A stretch of DNA of 64,000 nucleotides, taken from Algoriella xinjiangensis (GTDB lineage Bacteria > Bacteroidota > Bacteroidia > Flavobacteriales > Weeksellaceae). Shown here one piece after another: positions 1 to 8,858 of the stretch. Numbering within the stretch: the stretch's first letter is position 1; the number at the start of each line of letters is the position of its first letter. Location of the stretch: the NCBI RefSeq assembly GCF_900115015.1, contig NZ_FOUZ01000008.1, positions 124,001 through 188,000 of the forward strand, written 5' to 3'. Position numbers and translations under genes: made by a program. Below the pieces are notes generated by a model. The model had not been told where the DNA came from, made no database searches, and saw only the letters and a list, made by a program, of their open reading frames with translations.

Positions 1-632
1 ACAATTTCTTTAAAATTAATAAATTTATCATTCTGAAAAGCAGAATTATCATCACTTCCCATTTCTTTTTGAAAAGCAGTATAAATGCTTTTATTCTCTG
101 TTTCTGTAATTAATTTATCTAAAATATTAAGTACATTTTGCTTAAATGCAACAGATGTAGCTGGATCAAAATACAACTTTATCGTCTTATTTTCTACCGT
201 TTTATTGTACTTAATTTGCGTACTATCAAAAGCAAATTGATTTAGAATCTTCTCTACATTTTGATTAATTTTATAATCTAAATCTTTGGACAAATTCTTT
301 GGTATAACAATTCCTACTTGAAATTTTCCTTTAAAAACTTCTGATTGTAATTGCTCTTCCGTAATATTTTTATTGTCAATTTCAGAAACAATTTTTAGAT
401 TTCCCGCTGCAGAAACATGCTTTTTGATAACCGACGAAATACTGTCTTGATCATTATCTAAAAATAAAATTGGAATACTAGTATCCGAAAAAGAATCGTA
501 TGTACTTTTCTGAATTTTAGTTACCGTAACAACCAAAATCAAAGGCATAATAAATAGTATAATTAATCCGCCAATATCGCGACTTAACAATAAAATTTCT
601 TTTTTTATGCAGGCTAAAAGCTGTGTAAACAT
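1..632 (-). CDS. ABC-2 type transporter permease, N-terminal part (cut by window edge)
   Basis: The reading frame is open from the start codon at 632 down to base 1. The protein begins MFTQLLACIKKEILLLSRDI and is followed by a hydrophobic segment (GGLIILFIMPLILVVTV), which is the usual start of ABC-2 membrane subunits: a cytoplasmic amphipathic helix and then the first membrane span. The rest of the visible part is polar and would be the large extracytoplasmic loop seen in ABC-2/YhgE-type permeases. Its ATG overlaps the TAA of the ATPase gene by one base (TAATG), so the two are translationally coupled. It is probably the channel half of the exporter at the end of the pigment operon. The C-terminal spans are outside the window. 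Confidence 0.8.
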   Translation of the reverse strand, partial: MFTQLLACIKKEILLLSRDIGGLIILFIMPLILVVTVTKIQKSTYDSFSDTSIPILFLDNDQDSISSVIKKHVSAAGNLKIVSEIDNKNITEEQLQSEVFKGKFQVGIVIPKNLSKDLDYKINQNVEKILNQFAFDSTQIKYNKTVENKTIKLYFDPATSVAFKQNVLNILDKLITETENKSIYTAFQKEMGSDDNSAFQNDKFINFKEI

Positions 633-1357
633 TATGATAATTTGGTTAATGAAACAAAAACTTCCTCTAAATTATGTGCATTATGTTCCTGAATCAACTT
701 TTTTGGTTCTTCAGTTATAATTGCTTTTCCAAGATTCATAATCGTAATTCGCGTACAAAAATCCTCTGCTTCGGCCATATGATGCGACGTGTAAACAATT
801 GTCATACCTTGTTGATTAAGCTCTTTTAAATACTCTAATAAAATCAATTTTGATTGAATATCTACGCCAACAGTTGGTTCGTCGAGAAACAATATTTCTG
901 GTTGATGTAAAATGCCCGCTAATAAATTAATACGACGTTTCATTCCGCCCGAAAATGACTCAATTTTCTTATCCAAAAATTTATTCATTCCAATTCTTTC
1001 GGCTAATAAATTGATTTTATCATTTAAAATGTTCGAAGGAACTTTATATATTTTCCCAAAAAAAAGTAAATTTTCTCTTGCAGTTAATGTCGGATACAAC
1101 GCATATTCTTGTGGTACAATTCCTATTAAACTTTTAATTTTATTTAAATCTTTTTGCAACTCTTTTCCTTGTATTGATACTTTTCCAGATGTTGGAAGAA
1201 TCAATCCTGATAAAATTGACATTAACGTCGTTTTTCCTGCTCCATTTGGACCTAAAACGCCATGAATTTCGTTACTTTTAATTGTCAAATTAAAATCTTC
1301 TAACGCAAAAACATCTGCATTTTTATATTTTTTATATAATTTTTCAATCTCAATCAT
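632..1357 (-). CDS. ABC transporter ATP-binding protein
   Basis: This 241-residue ATPase has all the ABC motifs in order: Walker A GPNGAGKTT near residue 37, the Q-loop in GIVPQEYALYP, the signature FSGGMKRR, Walker B ILFLDEPTVGVD, and the switch His in YTSHH. The size and the DrrA/CcmA-like pattern fit the nucleotide-binding subunit of an ABC-2 exporter whose permease follows immediately. Similar ATPase/permease pairs occur at the ends of Bacteroidota flexirubin and aryl-polyene loci. A role in moving pigment or a precursor to the outer membrane is inferred from context only. Confidence 0.88.
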   Translation of the reverse strand: MIEIEKLYKKYKNADVFALEDFNLTIKSNEIHGVLGPNGAGKTTLMSILSGLILPTSGKVSIQGKELQKDLNKIKSLIGIVPQEYALYPTLTARENLLFFGKIYKVPSNILNDKINLLAERIGMNKFLDKKIESFSGGMKRRINLLAGILHQPEILFLDEPTVGVDIQSKLILLEYLKELNQQGMTIVYTSHHMAEAEDFCTRITIMNLGKAIITEEPKKLIQEHNAHNLEEVFVSLTKLS

Positions 1358-1368
1358 TCAACAAATTT

Positions 1369-2376
1369 TTAGATAGATTTTCTCAAACGCTTAAAAAAAG
1401 ATTCCTCCAAATCTGCAAGTTCTAAAAGTTGATTAGAAATAACATTGTAAATATCTTGCGTATTGCTGCGTTTTTTATACACACGTGAAGCATTTACGGC
1501 AAAATCTCTCCATTTATCACCAATTTCAGAAATTTCTATGGCAAAATTATTCAATTCTGGACGATTTAATTTCACAGAAGCTTCTTGTAAAAATGCTGCA
1601 TAAATGTACCGAAAACCTCCGCCTCCAGTTCCAATTTCTTCTTGCATACGAACCATTTGCGCTAAAAAATAATTGGTTTTAGCGTTTCCTATTTTCGTTG
1701 GCCATTTTTTAATTCTTTTTGCAACCATTCTAATCCCACGCACGCCTACAATAGGTACGGGCGCTAGCATTTCACGACATGTTTTTTTGATTGCTTGCTT
1801 TATTGCTTTCTCAAAATTTAATTCATCAGGAATATATTCTGGATAATATAAATGTCCTTTTGGAGCCAAAACACCTTTGGCAAAACGCACTTTCTCAAGC
1901 TCATTTTCTGTCAAAGCCGTTGTTGTTTCCATAACAGGATCACTTATCAAATAAGTATCATTTTCTTTTCCATAAACAACCAAATTATGACCGTTGAAAT
2001 GAAATTTATATTCTTCTGGAAAATATGTTAAATTATAAACCCCAACTTGTAAACCACACGGATTATTCGCTTTTAGCTGTTGATCCAAAAATTGTTGCGC
2101 AGATTGATTTGATTTAAATTTATGTCGCTTAACTTTGATTCCAAGATTTTTTGCTGCACGATTAAAAATCATTCCAGGCATTGGACGATAACTAATTGCG
2201 GGCGCATGATTCACTTTCAGGAAAGGTAAAAAGACAAAAAATAAGCCCGAACCAAGTCCAAAAATCATTGGCTCGGAAATATCAATTCCTTTATTTTTTA
2301 ATAAATTAGACGCGACACCATTTTCGCAATGTGCGGATTGGAAATGTTTAAAATCAGTACTAATTTTTTCCATCAA
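1369..2376 (-). CDS. BtrH N-terminal domain / DUF4872-type protein of the flexirubin cluster
   Basis: The protein has 335 residues. The N-terminal segment contains HCENGVASNLL, the Cys-containing signature of the BtrH N-terminal domain, a papain-like fold known from an acyltransferase of butirosin biosynthesis. Residues from about 130 onward (GHNLVVYGKENDTYLISDP) keep the His and Asp part of that fold. The C-terminal helical half resembles DUF4872. Such proteins are regular members of flexirubin-type clusters, where they could transfer or release an acyl chain from the ACP. The start codon overlaps the end of the preceding gene by 17 bases. The exact reaction cannot be read from the sequence. 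Confidence 0.75.
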   Translation of the reverse strand: MMEKISTDFKHFQSAHCENGVASNLLKNKGIDISEPMIFGLGSGLFFVFLPFLKVNHAPAISYRPMPGMIFNRAAKNLGIKVKRHKFKSNQSAQQFLDQQLKANNPCGLQVGVYNLTYFPEEYKFHFNGHNLVVYGKENDTYLISDPVMETTTALTENELEKVRFAKGVLAPKGHLYYPEYIPDELNFEKAIKQAIKKTCREMLAPVPIVGVRGIRMVAKRIKKWPTKIGNAKTNYFLAQMVRMQEEIGTGGGGFRYIYAAFLQEASVKLNRPELNNFAIEISEIGDKWRDFAVNASRVYKKRSNTQDIYNVISNQLLELADLEESFFKRLRKSI

Positions 2377-2767
2377 AATGTTTTAATTCTTCTACTGAAA
2401 TTTCAAAAGCTTCAGCATATTTTTTTAAAGTTGAGTCGTTTAATTTTCTAAAAACCGTTGCTTTTGCATGACGTTTGACAAAAAATTTCCAAATTCCGAC
2501 ATAATTCGATAAAATTTCCCAATCCATACGTTTCAATTCCATAAAATATAAAATCGGACTTGCTTCTCCATTTTCTACTTTTTGCCTTGCAGCTTCTGTC
2601 CTTTCTTCCAACACTTTTAATGTCTCCGATTGTACAATATTTTTGGTTTCCCAACCTGCACTTAATGTTTTAGAAAATTCACCATCATCATTTATTGCGT
2701 AATAAACTTCGTTGTAATTATCTTTACTTAAATGACCTTTATCTTGTGGAACATCTGACTTTTTCAT
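2360..2767 (-). CDS. Conserved hypothetical protein of the pigment operon
   Basis: This 135-residue soluble protein has no signal peptide or membrane span and no enzyme motif that I recognise. It is rich in charged residues and predicted helices, with a conserved-looking centre (LKRMDWEILSNYVGIWKFF) and a C-terminal segment (LKKYAEAFEISVEELKHF) that looks like a helix-turn-helix or small helical domain. The gene overlaps the dehydratase gene upstream by four bases (ATGA) and the BtrH-like gene downstream, so it is translated as part of the operon. A scaffold or accessory role in pigment assembly is possible but unproven. Confidence 0.6.
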   Translation of the reverse strand: MKKSDVPQDKGHLSKDNYNEVYYAINDDGEFSKTLSAGWETKNIVQSETLKVLEERTEAARQKVENGEASPILYFMELKRMDWEILSNYVGIWKFFVKRHAKATVFRKLNDSTLKKYAEAFEISVEELKHFDGKN

Positions 2768-3219
2768 CGTTTATGATTTTGTAACAATAAATTTAACGTT
2801 GCCGTTGCATACACTTTATCGTCTATAAAAACTTGCGTTTCCATCGTACTTATTGCGTAATCTTCGTAATCAAAAACCTCTAACAATTTAGCTTTCGTTA
2901 AAATTGTTTGATTGATTTTCGGTAAATTATAAATCGTACACGTTTTTATTGTACTGATATAACCGATTAAATCGCCTTTTTGAAGATCGTCATCTATAAA
3001 ATATTTTTGACCAATAATTGACGAACAAACTTGTGCCATGTTCTCAATTAAACCAATCTCCGAAAAATAATCATTTTGTAAAAAAAGTTGATCCGATTTT
3101 ATCGTATAAATTGCTTCAACATAATTGGTTTCAATCAAAATAATTGTATCAACAAACAACATCGGCTGACGATGTGGTAAAAATTGTTGAATTGCTATAT
3201 TTTGATTTGATTTTATCAT
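2764..3219 (-). CDS. 3-hydroxyacyl-ACP dehydratase, FabZ-like hot-dog protein
   Basis: The 151-residue protein has the FabZ/FabA-like hot-dog layout. LPHRQPMLFVD near residue 15 supplies the catalytic His, and IGLIENMAQ near residue 80 supplies the acidic residue on the central helix. In an aryl-polyene or flexirubin pathway this enzyme would remove water from the beta-hydroxyacyl-ACP in each round to leave the conjugated double bond. It is paired with a second, divergent hot-dog gene that directly precedes it in the operon, the two sharing one base. The two may form a heterodimer like ApeI/ApeP of aryl polyene synthesis, which is inferred. Confidence 0.8.
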   Translation of the reverse strand: MIKSNQNIAIQQFLPHRQPMLFVDTIILIETNYVEAIYTIKSDQLFLQNDYFSEIGLIENMAQVCSSIIGQKYFIDDDLQKGDLIGYISTIKTCTIYNLPKINQTILTKAKLLEVFDYEDYAISTMETQVFIDDKVYATATLNLLLQNHKR

Positions 3220-3659
3220 TAACCTTCAGCTATTACGGTTTTCATTTCTCCTTTTGCTATAATTTCGTTATCAACTTTAGTTTCTATTTTAACTAAGCTA
3301 ACACCCATTATTTCATGTAAAATTTCAACCTCAGTTTTTAAATTTTCACCAACTTTTGGGTATCTAAAAATCTCAATTCCTTTCATTGATCCAATGTAAC
3401 CTGTTGGCGCTTCTTGCTTATTGATATAAAAATGACAACCCGTATACAAAGCGACTGTTTGCGCCATGTGTTCTAAAATACCAGGCTCTTTCATTTCGTC
3501 TTGATTTACAAAAATAGACGACGTTTTTATTGTTAATCCACCAACCACTTTATTTAGCTCGTGCTGATAAATTGCATCAACCATAATAATTGGGTTACGT
3601 TGTGGAATAAGTTTTTCTATAAACGCAGAATCTCTGTTTGGTAATTGTATATTATCCAT
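3219..3659 (-). CDS. Second hot-dog dehydratase-like protein, catalytic His replaced by Gln
   Basis: The 146-residue protein has the same hot-dog fold signature as its neighbour, with PGILEHMAQTVALYTG as the central helix carrying Glu. Where FabZ proteins have PHR, however, it reads LIPQRNPIIMVD, so the usual catalytic His is Gln. It resembles the ApeP-type partner of aryl-polyene dehydratases. Either it uses another residue or it is a non-catalytic partner that completes a heterodimer with the neighbouring 151-residue protein. It lies 3 bases after the DarB-like gene in the same operon. Confidence 0.75.
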   Translation of the reverse strand: MDNIQLPNRDSAFIEKLIPQRNPIIMVDAIYQHELNKVVGGLTIKTSSIFVNQDEMKEPGILEHMAQTVALYTGCHFYINKQEAPTGYIGSMKGIEIFRYPKVGENLKTEVEILHEIMGVSLVKIETKVDNEIIAKGEMKTVIAEG

Positions 3660-3662
3660 TTT

Positions 3663-4802
3663 TTAAACGACTGTTAAATACGCATACGAATATGAAAAAC
3701 GTCCACTTTCGGGTACACACAACATAATTCGGTCTCCTTTTTTAAGTTTTCCGTTATTCAATAAATCTTCAACCATCAAATAAATCGACGCAGAACCTAC
3801 GTTTCCTACTTCGCTAAGATTCATAAACCATTTTTCTAAAGGCACATGAATTCCTTTTTTAGAAAACTCATCAAATAAACCTTGTACAAAATAATTTGAC
3901 GAAACATGAGGCAAAAGATAATCTATATTATCCGAAGAAAGTTGATGTTTATCCATTGCAGCTTTCATGCTTTGGACACCTTTTATCAAAATATTATCAT
4001 TCAATATTTTTACATCTTGCTTCAACGAAAAAACAGACTCTTTTAACCAATCTTCCGAAGAATAATCACTCCAAGGTTTTATTTCTCCATCTGCTAATTT
4101 ATCGCCACCAGCATACATACACGTTTCCAATTCGTGGGCGTAAGAATACGATTCCATCCATTCTATTTTCAGCGATAAACCTTCTTTATTTGGTGTATCT
4201 TGAAGTAAAAATGCGGCTGCTCCGTCAGATAACATCCAACGTAAAAAATCTTTTTTAAATGCAATAATTGGTTGTTCATCTAATTCTTTTAGATTCTCAA
4301 CTTCATTATCAAATTTTTCTGATTTCATCCAAGTTGAAACTCTTTCGGAACCAGAACAAACAGCATTTTTAGAATTTCCTGATTTTATAGAAAGATAACC
4401 ATACTTAAGCGCATTCATACCCGAATTACAAACGCCTGAAGACGAATTTAACTCGACCGATTGATTATTTTTTATTAAACCATGAACCATTGCCGCATGC
4501 GAAGGCAACAACAAATCTGGCGTTGATGTACCACATGATAAAACTTCGAATTGATTTTTGGTAAAATCGTCATCAAATAAATTTAAAATGGCGTTTTTCG
4601 TCAATTCTGCATTAGAATGTGTTACGTTTCCTTGTTTATCTAAGGCATAATAACGCGTTGTAATTCCGTTATTTCGTAAAACAATTCTTCTTGCTTTTGA
4701 CGGTATATTATTTATTTTCCCCAAATAATCTTCCATTTTATCATTCTGAACAGGAGAATTTGGTAAAAATTTTGCTGCTTTCGTTATATAAACATTTTGC
4801 AT
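3663..4802 (-). CDS. darB: Beta-ketoacyl-ACP synthase III-like enzyme, DarB type
   Basis: This 379-residue protein has a KAS III thiolase fold. The nucleophile Cys lies in SSSGVCNSGMNALKYG, the His in LLPHVSSNYFVQGL, and the Asn in SEVGNVGSASIYL. In flexirubin and dialkylresorcinol synthesis the DarB ketosynthase condenses two acyl chains before DarA aromatises the product to a dialkylresorcinol. The adjacent darA remnant supports this assignment over a primary FabH. The genes are one base apart. With darA interrupted, the DarB product may be a dead end in this strain. Confidence 0.8.
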   Translation of the reverse strand: MQNVYITKAAKFLPNSPVQNDKMEDYLGKINNIPSKARRIVLRNNGITTRYYALDKQGNVTHSNAELTKNAILNLFDDDFTKNQFEVLSCGTSTPDLLLPSHAAMVHGLIKNNQSVELNSSSGVCNSGMNALKYGYLSIKSGNSKNAVCSGSERVSTWMKSEKFDNEVENLKELDEQPIIAFKKDFLRWMLSDGAAAFLLQDTPNKEGLSLKIEWMESYSYAHELETCMYAGGDKLADGEIKPWSDYSSEDWLKESVFSLKQDVKILNDNILIKGVQSMKAAMDKHQLSSDNIDYLLPHVSSNYFVQGLFDEFSKKGIHVPLEKWFMNLSEVGNVGSASIYLMVEDLLNNGKLKKGDRIMLCVPESGRFSYSYAYLTVV

Positions 4803-4803
4803 A

Positions 4804-5715
4804 TTATTCTATTCCTTGGTAATATTTTATCTGCTTTTTATATTTCAAAAAATTGAACGGATAAAATATATAGTATAACAAATTAACTAGTGGTGATATT
4901 ATCCAAATGGCAAAAATTAAGTAATAATAAAACAATTTTAAGAACTTTTTTCGTTGATTGCCTTGTTTAGTATCTATAATTTTTGACCAAATTTTAAACA
5001 TTCGATTTCCTTTTGTATCCACCGAAACTAAAAAAGGTTTAACAACAACAGCATCTGCATCTATCAAATTATGTTGCAAGTTTTTATACTCATTTTGTTT
5101 TATCGAATGTAGTAATATATTACCAAATCTCTCACTTTCATCAATCGTTTTTTTACTAATTCCAGGAAATGGTAAAAAATTAAACATTTTCTTTTTTACA
5201 CCCGAAAACATCCAATTTACAATTGTTATTGCGCTAATTAAATTTGGTGTATGATCTACTAACGCAATATTACCAACAAGTTTGGCTTGATTCGTTTTTA
5301 ATAATACTTTAATTTTTTCTTGTGCTAAAAACTACATATTTCGTGTTCCACTAATTGTTACAATTCTAGAACCGTTTAATAATTGTTTAGCTTCTTGATT
5401 TTGTAAAAAAGAATTGATTGGAATAGACGGAGATAAAAACCAAACTTGATAATACATTAAAATCAAATCATATTTTTGATTTAAAATATCTGCTGGAATT
5501 CGCTTTATTTTGTGTGGTTTTTGAAGAAAACTATCTGGAAAAGCGTTAAAAAAAGAATAAAAATCCCATGGAAAAGGAAACTCTTCTTCCATTTCTATTT
5601 TATAAGTCGATAGGTTTATTTCGGCATCTTGTAGAAGTACAGCCGTTGTTTTGTCAATAATTTCTTTTAATTGTCCTGACTGAGAATAGTAGACAATTAA
5701 TACGTTGGATGTCAT
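4804..5715 (-). pseudogene. darA: darA (dialkylresorcinol condensing enzyme) interrupted by an in-frame amber codon
   Basis: The stretch is one continuous frame of 303 sense-length codons broken by a single TAG at 5332-5334. Upstream of the stop the frame encodes a flavodoxin-like N-terminal half (VLIVYYSQSGQL, then a segment ending TISGTRNM). Downstream, in the same frame and without any other stop, it continues FLAQEKIKVLLKTNQAKLVG and ends in a hydrophobic C-terminal half. The length fits DarA, the partner of DarB. A TGG Trp codon changed to TAG is the simplest explanation, since the sequence on both sides still reads as protein. Alternatives are a sequencing error, tRNA suppression, or restart at the ATG at 5211. 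It is not a frameshift. Confidence 0.8.
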
Positions 5716-5762
5716 TAAATAGTATAAGTTTTAGTGTTGTTAGGTTATTCATATTCGGTTAA

Positions 5763-6632
5763 TTATTTCCAAAAATCAAAATAATTAAACCATTGATAAG
5801 GATATTTTTTTACAATTATTTCTAAATTGTTGCAATATTCTTTCAACAAAGCATTTGCATCGCGGTGCTTAAAAACTGCTTGACGCGCGTACAAATGATA
5901 GTGTAAATTTTTCTCTTTCATGACATAAACAAATGCAACCGGAACTTTTAGACGCGAAGCTATCGCAAATGGTCCGGCAGGAAAATTAGCTTCTTTACCT
6001 AATAATTCTGCTTGCATTGTTTTATTTCCTTCAAAATAACGATCGCCGGTAAAACAAATTAATTCGTTTCGACTTAATGCATTATTAATTTCAAAAATAT
6101 GGGATAAATCGTCTTGAATCAAAATAAATTTGACCGAAGGTTTCATTAAAATGCTTTCTAGGTATTCTTTTATCACATTTCGTTCTAAATCTGTTGTCAC
6201 TAAATTTATCTGACACTCAAAATCTATATCTGAAAAAAAGTGCTCTGCAACTTCAAAATTACCAACATGCGCACTAATTAAAATTCCGCCATTTTTTTGA
6301 TTTAATAAATCTTTCAATAAATCTATTCCATCAAAATCATAACTGTATTTATTTCTTAAACCAGCGTTAATTGCCACTTTATCAATAAGTGTTTGACCAA
6401 AAGTAAAATAACTTTTATAAACGCCAAAAACAGCTTTTAGTGTCGTATGTTTCAATCGGTATCTTAAATAAGAATAAATTGATTTATTACTATCCCAAGC
6501 TGTTATAAAATAATAAAAAGCTACAAAAAATAAAACTGCATAAGCAGCTTTTATTCCGAGCTTTTTCATTACGTAAACAAATATTTTGTAACCTAGGACC
6601 GTTCCTTTAGAACGACCATCCCATTGTTTCAT
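5763..6632 (-). CDS. Lysophospholipid/lipid A-type acyltransferase (LpxL/HtrB family)
   Basis: The protein has 289 residues. A membrane-embedded N-terminal helix (AAYAVLFFVAFYYFITAW) is followed by the acyltransferase motif ISAHVGNFEVAEHFF near residue 120, with His and Glu in the HX4E arrangement of LpxL/HtrB enzymes, and then FTGDRYFEGNK and a FPAGPFAIASRLKVPVAFVYV block. In pigment clusters such acyltransferases are thought to esterify the polyene to a lipid anchor. A lipid A role is less likely because the gene lies between the ACP and darA. It begins 5 bases after the ACP stop. Confidence 0.82.
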   Translation of the reverse strand: MKQWDGRSKGTVLGYKIFVYVMKKLGIKAAYAVLFFVAFYYFITAWDSNKSIYSYLRYRLKHTTLKAVFGVYKSYFTFGQTLIDKVAINAGLRNKYSYDFDGIDLLKDLLNQKNGGILISAHVGNFEVAEHFFSDIDFECQINLVTTDLERNVIKEYLESILMKPSVKFILIQDDLSHIFEINNALSRNELICFTGDRYFEGNKTMQAELLGKEANFPAGPFAIASRLKVPVAFVYVMKEKNLHYHLYARQAVFKHRDANALLKEYCNNLEIIVKKYPYQWFNYFDFWK

Positions 6633-6637
6633 AAATG

Positions 6638-6886
6638 TTATATATTTTCTAACTTTTGTTCTAAAATCGCGTAGAAATCTTCAAAAGTTATGATATTCTG
6701 AAAATCTTCTTTCACTAATTTTACACCAAAATTAGATTCGATTACAACTACTAAATCAACATAATCTAAACTATCTAAATCCAAAGATTCTTTAACATTT
6801 TTTTCTTCAGAAATAACTGTAGGATCAACTTCGAATTCGTCGATTAAAATAGTATTTAATTTTTCTGCAATTTTACTTTTCACCAT
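6638..6886 (-). CDS. Acyl carrier protein of the pigment synthase
   Basis: This 82-residue acidic protein has the ACP core ESLDLDSLDYVDLVVVIE. Ser39 in the DSL motif would carry the 4'-phosphopantetheine arm. The length and the helix-loop-helix pattern are those of a free type II ACP. It would hold the coumaroyl-primed growing polyene chain while the FabF-, FabG- and FabZ-like proteins of this operon act on it. It lies 2 bases after the ketosynthase gene and 5 before the acyltransferase gene. Confidence 0.88.
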   Translation of the reverse strand: MVKSKIAEKLNTILIDEFEVDPTVISEEKNVKESLDLDSLDYVDLVVVIESNFGVKLVKEDFQNIITFEDFYAILEQKLENI

Positions 6887-6888
6887 TT

Positions 6889-8115
6889 TTAATGATTAAA
6901 TTTTTTAACTACCAAGGCAGAGTTTGTCCCTCCGAACCCAAATGAATTGGACAAATATACGTCAAATTTTTTATTTAAGGTTTCTTTAACAATGTTTAAT
7001 TTACTTGAGTCTTCGTCGGCTTCTTCAAAATTAATATTAGGTGCAATAAACTCATTCATCATCATCAAATTAGAGTAAATAATCTCGCTTGCACCAGCCA
7101 TCCAACATTCGTGTCCCGTCATTGATTTTGTCGAACTAACATAAGGTTTTGTTTTGCCAAAAACTTGGTCAATTGCCTTTGCTTCATTCGCATCACCAAC
7201 AGGCGTAGAAGTTGCATGTGCATTGATATATTGCACCTCATCTGCCGAAATATTTGCTTGTTTCAAAGCTCTTTCCATCGCTTTTGCTGGACCTTCTACA
7301 TTTGGAGTTGAAATATGACCACCATTTGATGAAAAACCATAACCCAAAACTTCTGCAATAATAGGCGCACCGCGTTTTACAGCAGATTCGTAACTCTCTA
7401 AAATAAGCGTTGCTCCACCTCCACTCGGAATTAAACCATCACGATTTTTATCGAAAGGACGACACGCTTTTGTAGGATTTTCTTCGTGATTAGAAAAAAC
7501 GCCTAATCCATCAAAACTTGCCATTGCATATTTATTGATTTCTTGCGCGCCTCCACAAATAATCATATCCTGCATACCGTTTTGAATCATCATAAATCCT
7601 AAACCGATAGAATGTGAACCACTTGCACAAGCTGCACTAATGGTCATATTGATTCCAGTTAATTCAAAAATTGTCGAAAGATTCATTGTTACAGTAGAAT
7701 TCATCGATTTAAAAATTGCGCCAGAACCAATTAATTCCGTGTCTTTTTTATCGCGAACAACGTCTATTGCTTCTATAATTGCTTTCGAAACACTGTCATT
7801 TCCGTAAATAATTCCAACTTCGTTTGTTTTAAAAAAATCTTCAGTCAATCCAGCATTTTTCATTGCTTCTTTTGTTGCCAAATAAGCATATTCTGTTTCT
7901 TCGCCAATTGTAATTCTTTGACGACGATTCAAATACGGTTTTAAATCTGCTTTCGGAACCATTCCCGTTAAGGCTGATTTGAATCCAAATTCTTTTCGTT
8001 CTTCGTCAAAAATAATTCCTGATTTTCCTTGTCTCAACGATTCGGTTACTTCTTCTAACGATGTTCCTAAACAAGAATAAATTCCCATTCCTGTAATTAC
8101 AACTCTCTGACTCAT
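6889..8115 (-). CDS. Beta-ketoacyl-ACP synthase, FabF-like
   Basis: The 408-residue protein shows the full KAS I/II triad: the nucleophile Cys in SAACASGSHSIG, His in NAHATSTPVGD, and His in STKSMTGHECWMAGAS. It also has the C-terminal glycine-rich NSFGFGGTNSALVV. It is the chain-elongating ketosynthase of the type II pigment synthase and extends the 4-coumaroyl starter. No separate chain length factor is visible nearby. Its location between fabG-like and ACP genes argues against the primary fatty-acid fabF. Confidence 0.88.
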   Translation of the reverse strand: MSQRVVITGMGIYSCLGTSLEEVTESLRQGKSGIIFDEERKEFGFKSALTGMVPKADLKPYLNRRQRITIGEETEYAYLATKEAMKNAGLTEDFFKTNEVGIIYGNDSVSKAIIEAIDVVRDKKDTELIGSGAIFKSMNSTVTMNLSTIFELTGINMTISAACASGSHSIGLGFMMIQNGMQDMIICGGAQEINKYAMASFDGLGVFSNHEENPTKACRPFDKNRDGLIPSGGGATLILESYESAVKRGAPIIAEVLGYGFSSNGGHISTPNVEGPAKAMERALKQANISADEVQYINAHATSTPVGDANEAKAIDQVFGKTKPYVSSTKSMTGHECWMAGASEIIYSNLMMMNEFIAPNINFEEADEDSSKLNIVKETLNKKFDVYLSNSFGFGGTNSALVVKKFNH

Positions 8116-8120
8116 TTTAA

Positions 8121-8852
8121 TTAAGAATAAATTCCTCCATTAATATTAATTACTTCTCCTGTAATATAACTTGACTTTTTAGATACCAAAAAGCTGACCA
8201 AATCTGCAACTTCCTCTGCTTTTCCAAAACGATTGGCTGGGATTAACTTCACCAATTCTTTTTTATCTAAATCATCTGTCATTTCGGTTTCTATAAATCC
8301 TGGCGCAACTGCATTTACGGTTACATTACGTTTCGCAATTTCTTGAGCCAATGCTTTTGTTGCTCCAATAATTCCTGCTTTTGCAGCCGAATAATTTGTT
8401 TGACCTGGAGTTCCTTTTAAACCAGAAACCGACACAATATTTACAATACGTCCGTATCTATTTCGTAACAATTGATTGATAAAAAACTGAGTAACATTGT
8501 AAAAACCGTTTAAACTCGTATTAATAACACTCGACCAATCTTTTTGCGTCATCCACATAAACAAACCATCGCTTGTAATACCCGCATTATTTACAACAAC
8601 TTCTACAATTGCTTCTTTATTTTTTTCTGTCCAATCTGTCAATACTTTTTGAACTTCATCTGCATTGGCCACATCAAATTTCAGAATTTCTCCCGTTCCG
8701 CCCAAAGCTCTAACTTCTTGAAGAGTTTCTAAAGCTGCTTTTTCGTTTGAATGATAATTAATTAAAAGATGATACTGATGTTCTTCTGCTATTTTTAGAC
8801 AAATTGCTTTTCCAATTCCTCTCGAACCACCTGTTACAATTGCACATTTCAT
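8121..8852 (-). CDS. 3-oxoacyl-ACP reductase, FabG-like
   Basis: This 243-residue short-chain dehydrogenase has the nucleotide-binding TGGSRGIGKAIC at residue 7, NNAG in the middle, the catalytic Ser (NIVSVSGLKG), the YxxxK motif (NYSAAKAG) and a C-terminal YITGEVININGG, all typical of FabG. It reduces the 3-oxo group of the growing chain with NADPH. It lies between the ammonia-lyase and the ketosynthase genes with gaps of only 5-6 bases, so it serves the pigment pathway. Confidence 0.88.
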   Translation of the reverse strand: MKCAIVTGGSRGIGKAICLKIAEEHQYHLLINYHSNEKAALETLQEVRALGGTGEILKFDVANADEVQKVLTDWTEKNKEAIVEVVVNNAGITSDGLFMWMTQKDWSSVINTSLNGFYNVTQFFINQLLRNRYGRIVNIVSVSGLKGTPGQTNYSAAKAGIIGATKALAQEIAKRNVTVNAVAPGFIETEMTDDLDKKELVKLIPANRFGKAEEVADLVSFLVSKKSSYITGEVININGGIYS

Positions 8853-8858
8853 GCTTTA

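Noticed and set aside
912-1265. A plus-strand frame of 117 codons.
   Set aside because: It is antisense to the ABC ATPase gene, whose motifs are complete.
4804-5211. The C-terminal part of darA considered as a separate small gene.
   Set aside because: It is in the same frame as the upstream part with only the TAG between, and on its own it would be half a fold.
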